This document shows positions 49,936-50,680 of a stretch of 50,680 nt of DNA, one piece after another; positions within the stretch are counted from its first letter, which is position 1; each line of letters opens with the position of its first letter. Below the pieces are notes generated by a model. That model had not been told where the DNA came from. It did no database searches and was given only the letters and a program-made list of their open reading frames with translations. Source of the DNA: Thermomicrobiales bacterium (GTDB lineage Bacteria > Chloroflexota > Chloroflexia > Thermomicrobiales > CADCWN01). Made by a program: the position numbers and the translations under genes. The DNA lies in assembly GCA_030446685.1 (NCBI GenBank), contig JAUJMV010000005.1, forward strand, positions 201,769 to 252,448. Direction: 5' to 3'.

Positions 49936-50132
49936 CGGGCGTCCTGCGCCGCGAGGCCGGGGCCGCCCCCTGGTGGCGGTTGTATACTTGACACAGCCAC
50001 CCCTATGTAGACGGTGGGGTCGCGCGTTCATGTACGATGTACCGGGGGGTGAATACCGATCGCGCCGTTAGGACGTGAGAGCGTGTTCCCGGCCTCGTGT
50101 GATCTCCCGGTGCATATTGAGTGAGTGAGCCA

Positions 50133-50369
50133 ATGAGCGCACTCGATCGCCCGGTGCTAGGCCAGCGGATTGAGTTGCAAGGCAACCCCGTCGGGGTGAA
50201 GCTCACCGCGCGGACCGGTACGGTCATCCGCGCGGATGAGTGGGAGGGGTATTACATCGTACGCCTTGATAGTCCCGCCTACTATCTCCACCCGAACGGG
50301 GAAGTGGAAGCACTCTTTGAGCTTCGTGAGGCAGCAGACAACTTCTCTCCCGTCACAGACCAGCGATAA
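50133..50369 (+). CDS. hypothetical small protein (78 aa)
   Basis: Unrecognised. ATG 50133 is chosen although GTG 50121 in the same frame is possible. The sequence is a beta-rich single domain: LGQRIELQGNPVGVKLTA, TGTVIRADEWEGYYIVRLDS and PAYYLHPNGEVEALFELREA, like small SH3-type or DUF4926-type folds seen in immunity-like proteins. Composition (about 55% G+C) is well below the window. Its stop lies three bases before the next start, so the two are coupled. Confidence 0.62.
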   Translation: MSALDRPVLGQRIELQGNPVGVKLTARTGTVIRADEWEGYYIVRLDSPAYYLHPNGEVEALFELREAADNFSPVTDQR

Positions 50370-50372
50370 GCG

Positions 50373-50612
50373 GTGCCGACACCACCGTTCGCGCGGGGAC
50401 GAAATTGGTACCGGCGAGGGAGCAAACGACGAGAGATTGACCGCAAGGTCTGGTACGATCCTGATGTCGACTACGAGGATGAGGCCGATCCGAATCCGCA
50501 CAAACGAACCTGGCATGAAATCGATCCGCGCAGTGGTTGGTACCGCGACATCGATCCAGAGACAGGGGAACCGGTTGCCGGTAGCGAAGGCGCGTGGCGC
50601 CCGTTGCGCTGA
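50373..50612 (+). CDS. hypothetical small protein (79 aa)
   Basis: Unrecognised 79-residue protein from GTG 50373. Rich in Arg, Trp, Asp and Pro: NWYRRGSKRREIDRKVWYDP, VDYEDEADPNPHKRTWHE, IDPRSGWYRDIDPETGEPVA. The repeated (H/R)xIDPxSG motif recalls the C-terminal tail of polymorphic toxin proteins, but no catalytic site is visible. With its upstream partner it is a lower-GC two-gene island. A strong hairpin follows. Confidence 0.58.
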   Translation: MPTPPFARGRNWYRRGSKRREIDRKVWYDPDVDYEDEADPNPHKRTWHEIDPRSGWYRDIDPETGEPVAGSEGAWRPLR

Positions 50613-50647
50613 AGGCAGGGCGAACTGAGATACCCTGCGTAGAAGCG

Positions 50648-50677
50648 AGAAGGGGAGCCCCTATCGGCTCCCCTTCT
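50648..50677 (+). terminator. 12-base stem terminator
   Basis: AGAAGGGGAGCC (50648-50659), loop CCTATC, GGCTCCCCTTCT (50666-50677), perfect arms, 36 bases after the stop. Confidence 0.78.
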
Positions 50678-50680
50678 TGG

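Noticed and set aside
49983..49993. TATACT and TTGACA near 49983-49993 as a promoter for the small gene pair
   Set aside because: The hexamers overlap in the wrong order and neither has a partner at proper spacing.

Overview
This window is very GC-rich DNA (most genes look like roughly 70-75% G+C) from a bacterium with free-living, heterotrophic gene content. The gene types, the alternative GTG/TTG starts with purine-rich ribosome binding sites, the hexamers near TTGACA/TATACT with 17-base spacing, and the palindromic and heptameric intergenic repeats would fit a Chloroflexota (Thermomicrobia/Sphaerobacter-like) genome. That placement is inference; there is no rRNA or marker gene here to settle it.

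Layout. 1-3556 (minus): a 5-oxoprolinase operon pxpA-pxpB-(two small unknown genes)-pxpC. 3599-5567: a large hairpin repeat, a class I methyltransferase (+) and an EamA-type permease (-). 5938-10342 (minus): three nucleotidyltransferase-like genes around a 621-residue unknown protein. 10343-11915: a gene-poor stretch with decayed repeats and a broken toxin-related membrane segment. 11916-14537: secreted CHAP protein, pyrF and a threonine-dehydratase-like enzyme. 14763-19735: a promoter-supported pair, a 669-residue TPR protein and an 849-residue membrane protein with a degenerate PP2C-like domain and a beta-propeller. 20028-24357: small unknown gene, a PRC-barrel/YsnF stress protein, GDP-mannose 4,6-dehydratase and phosphohexomutase. 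24636-27597: TIM-barrel isomerase, 2-hydroxyacid dehydrogenase, amidohydrolase. 27809-32645 (minus): FAD disulfide reductase, methyltransferase and Rrf2 regulator, then a TetR-regulated quinone-oxidoreductase/DUF6220 unit. 32836-44656: a catabolic cluster (isomerase, SDR, broken RraA-type aldolases, two enolase-superfamily enzymes, an oligogalacturonate-lyase-like protein, two amidohydrolases, a Rieske protein, a TPP enzyme). 45003-49935: TIM-barrel hydrolase-like protein, glgC, a hydroxyacid dehydrogenase and an aminotransferase. 50121-50612: a lower-GC pair of small unknown genes ending in a terminator.

How the genes fit together. The 24.6-44.7 kb genes look like uptake-independent catabolism of sugar acids (pectin-derived uronates and aldarates) and possibly aromatic or other carboxylates: lyase, dehydratases, epimerase-like proteins, SDRs, aldolase-type RraA proteins. 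No transporter was seen there. Regulation is visible at two places: a TetR operator/promoter with a related half-site before its neighbour, and an Rrf2 promoter whose -10 lies in a palindrome and gives a probably leaderless mRNA.

A caution applies to the whole window. More than twenty genes or gene positions show an otherwise well-conserved protein switching reading frame once, usually at a C or G run. Either the assembly carries uncorrected homopolymer indels or several loci are decaying; coordinates of such genes are given as the full span across frames.
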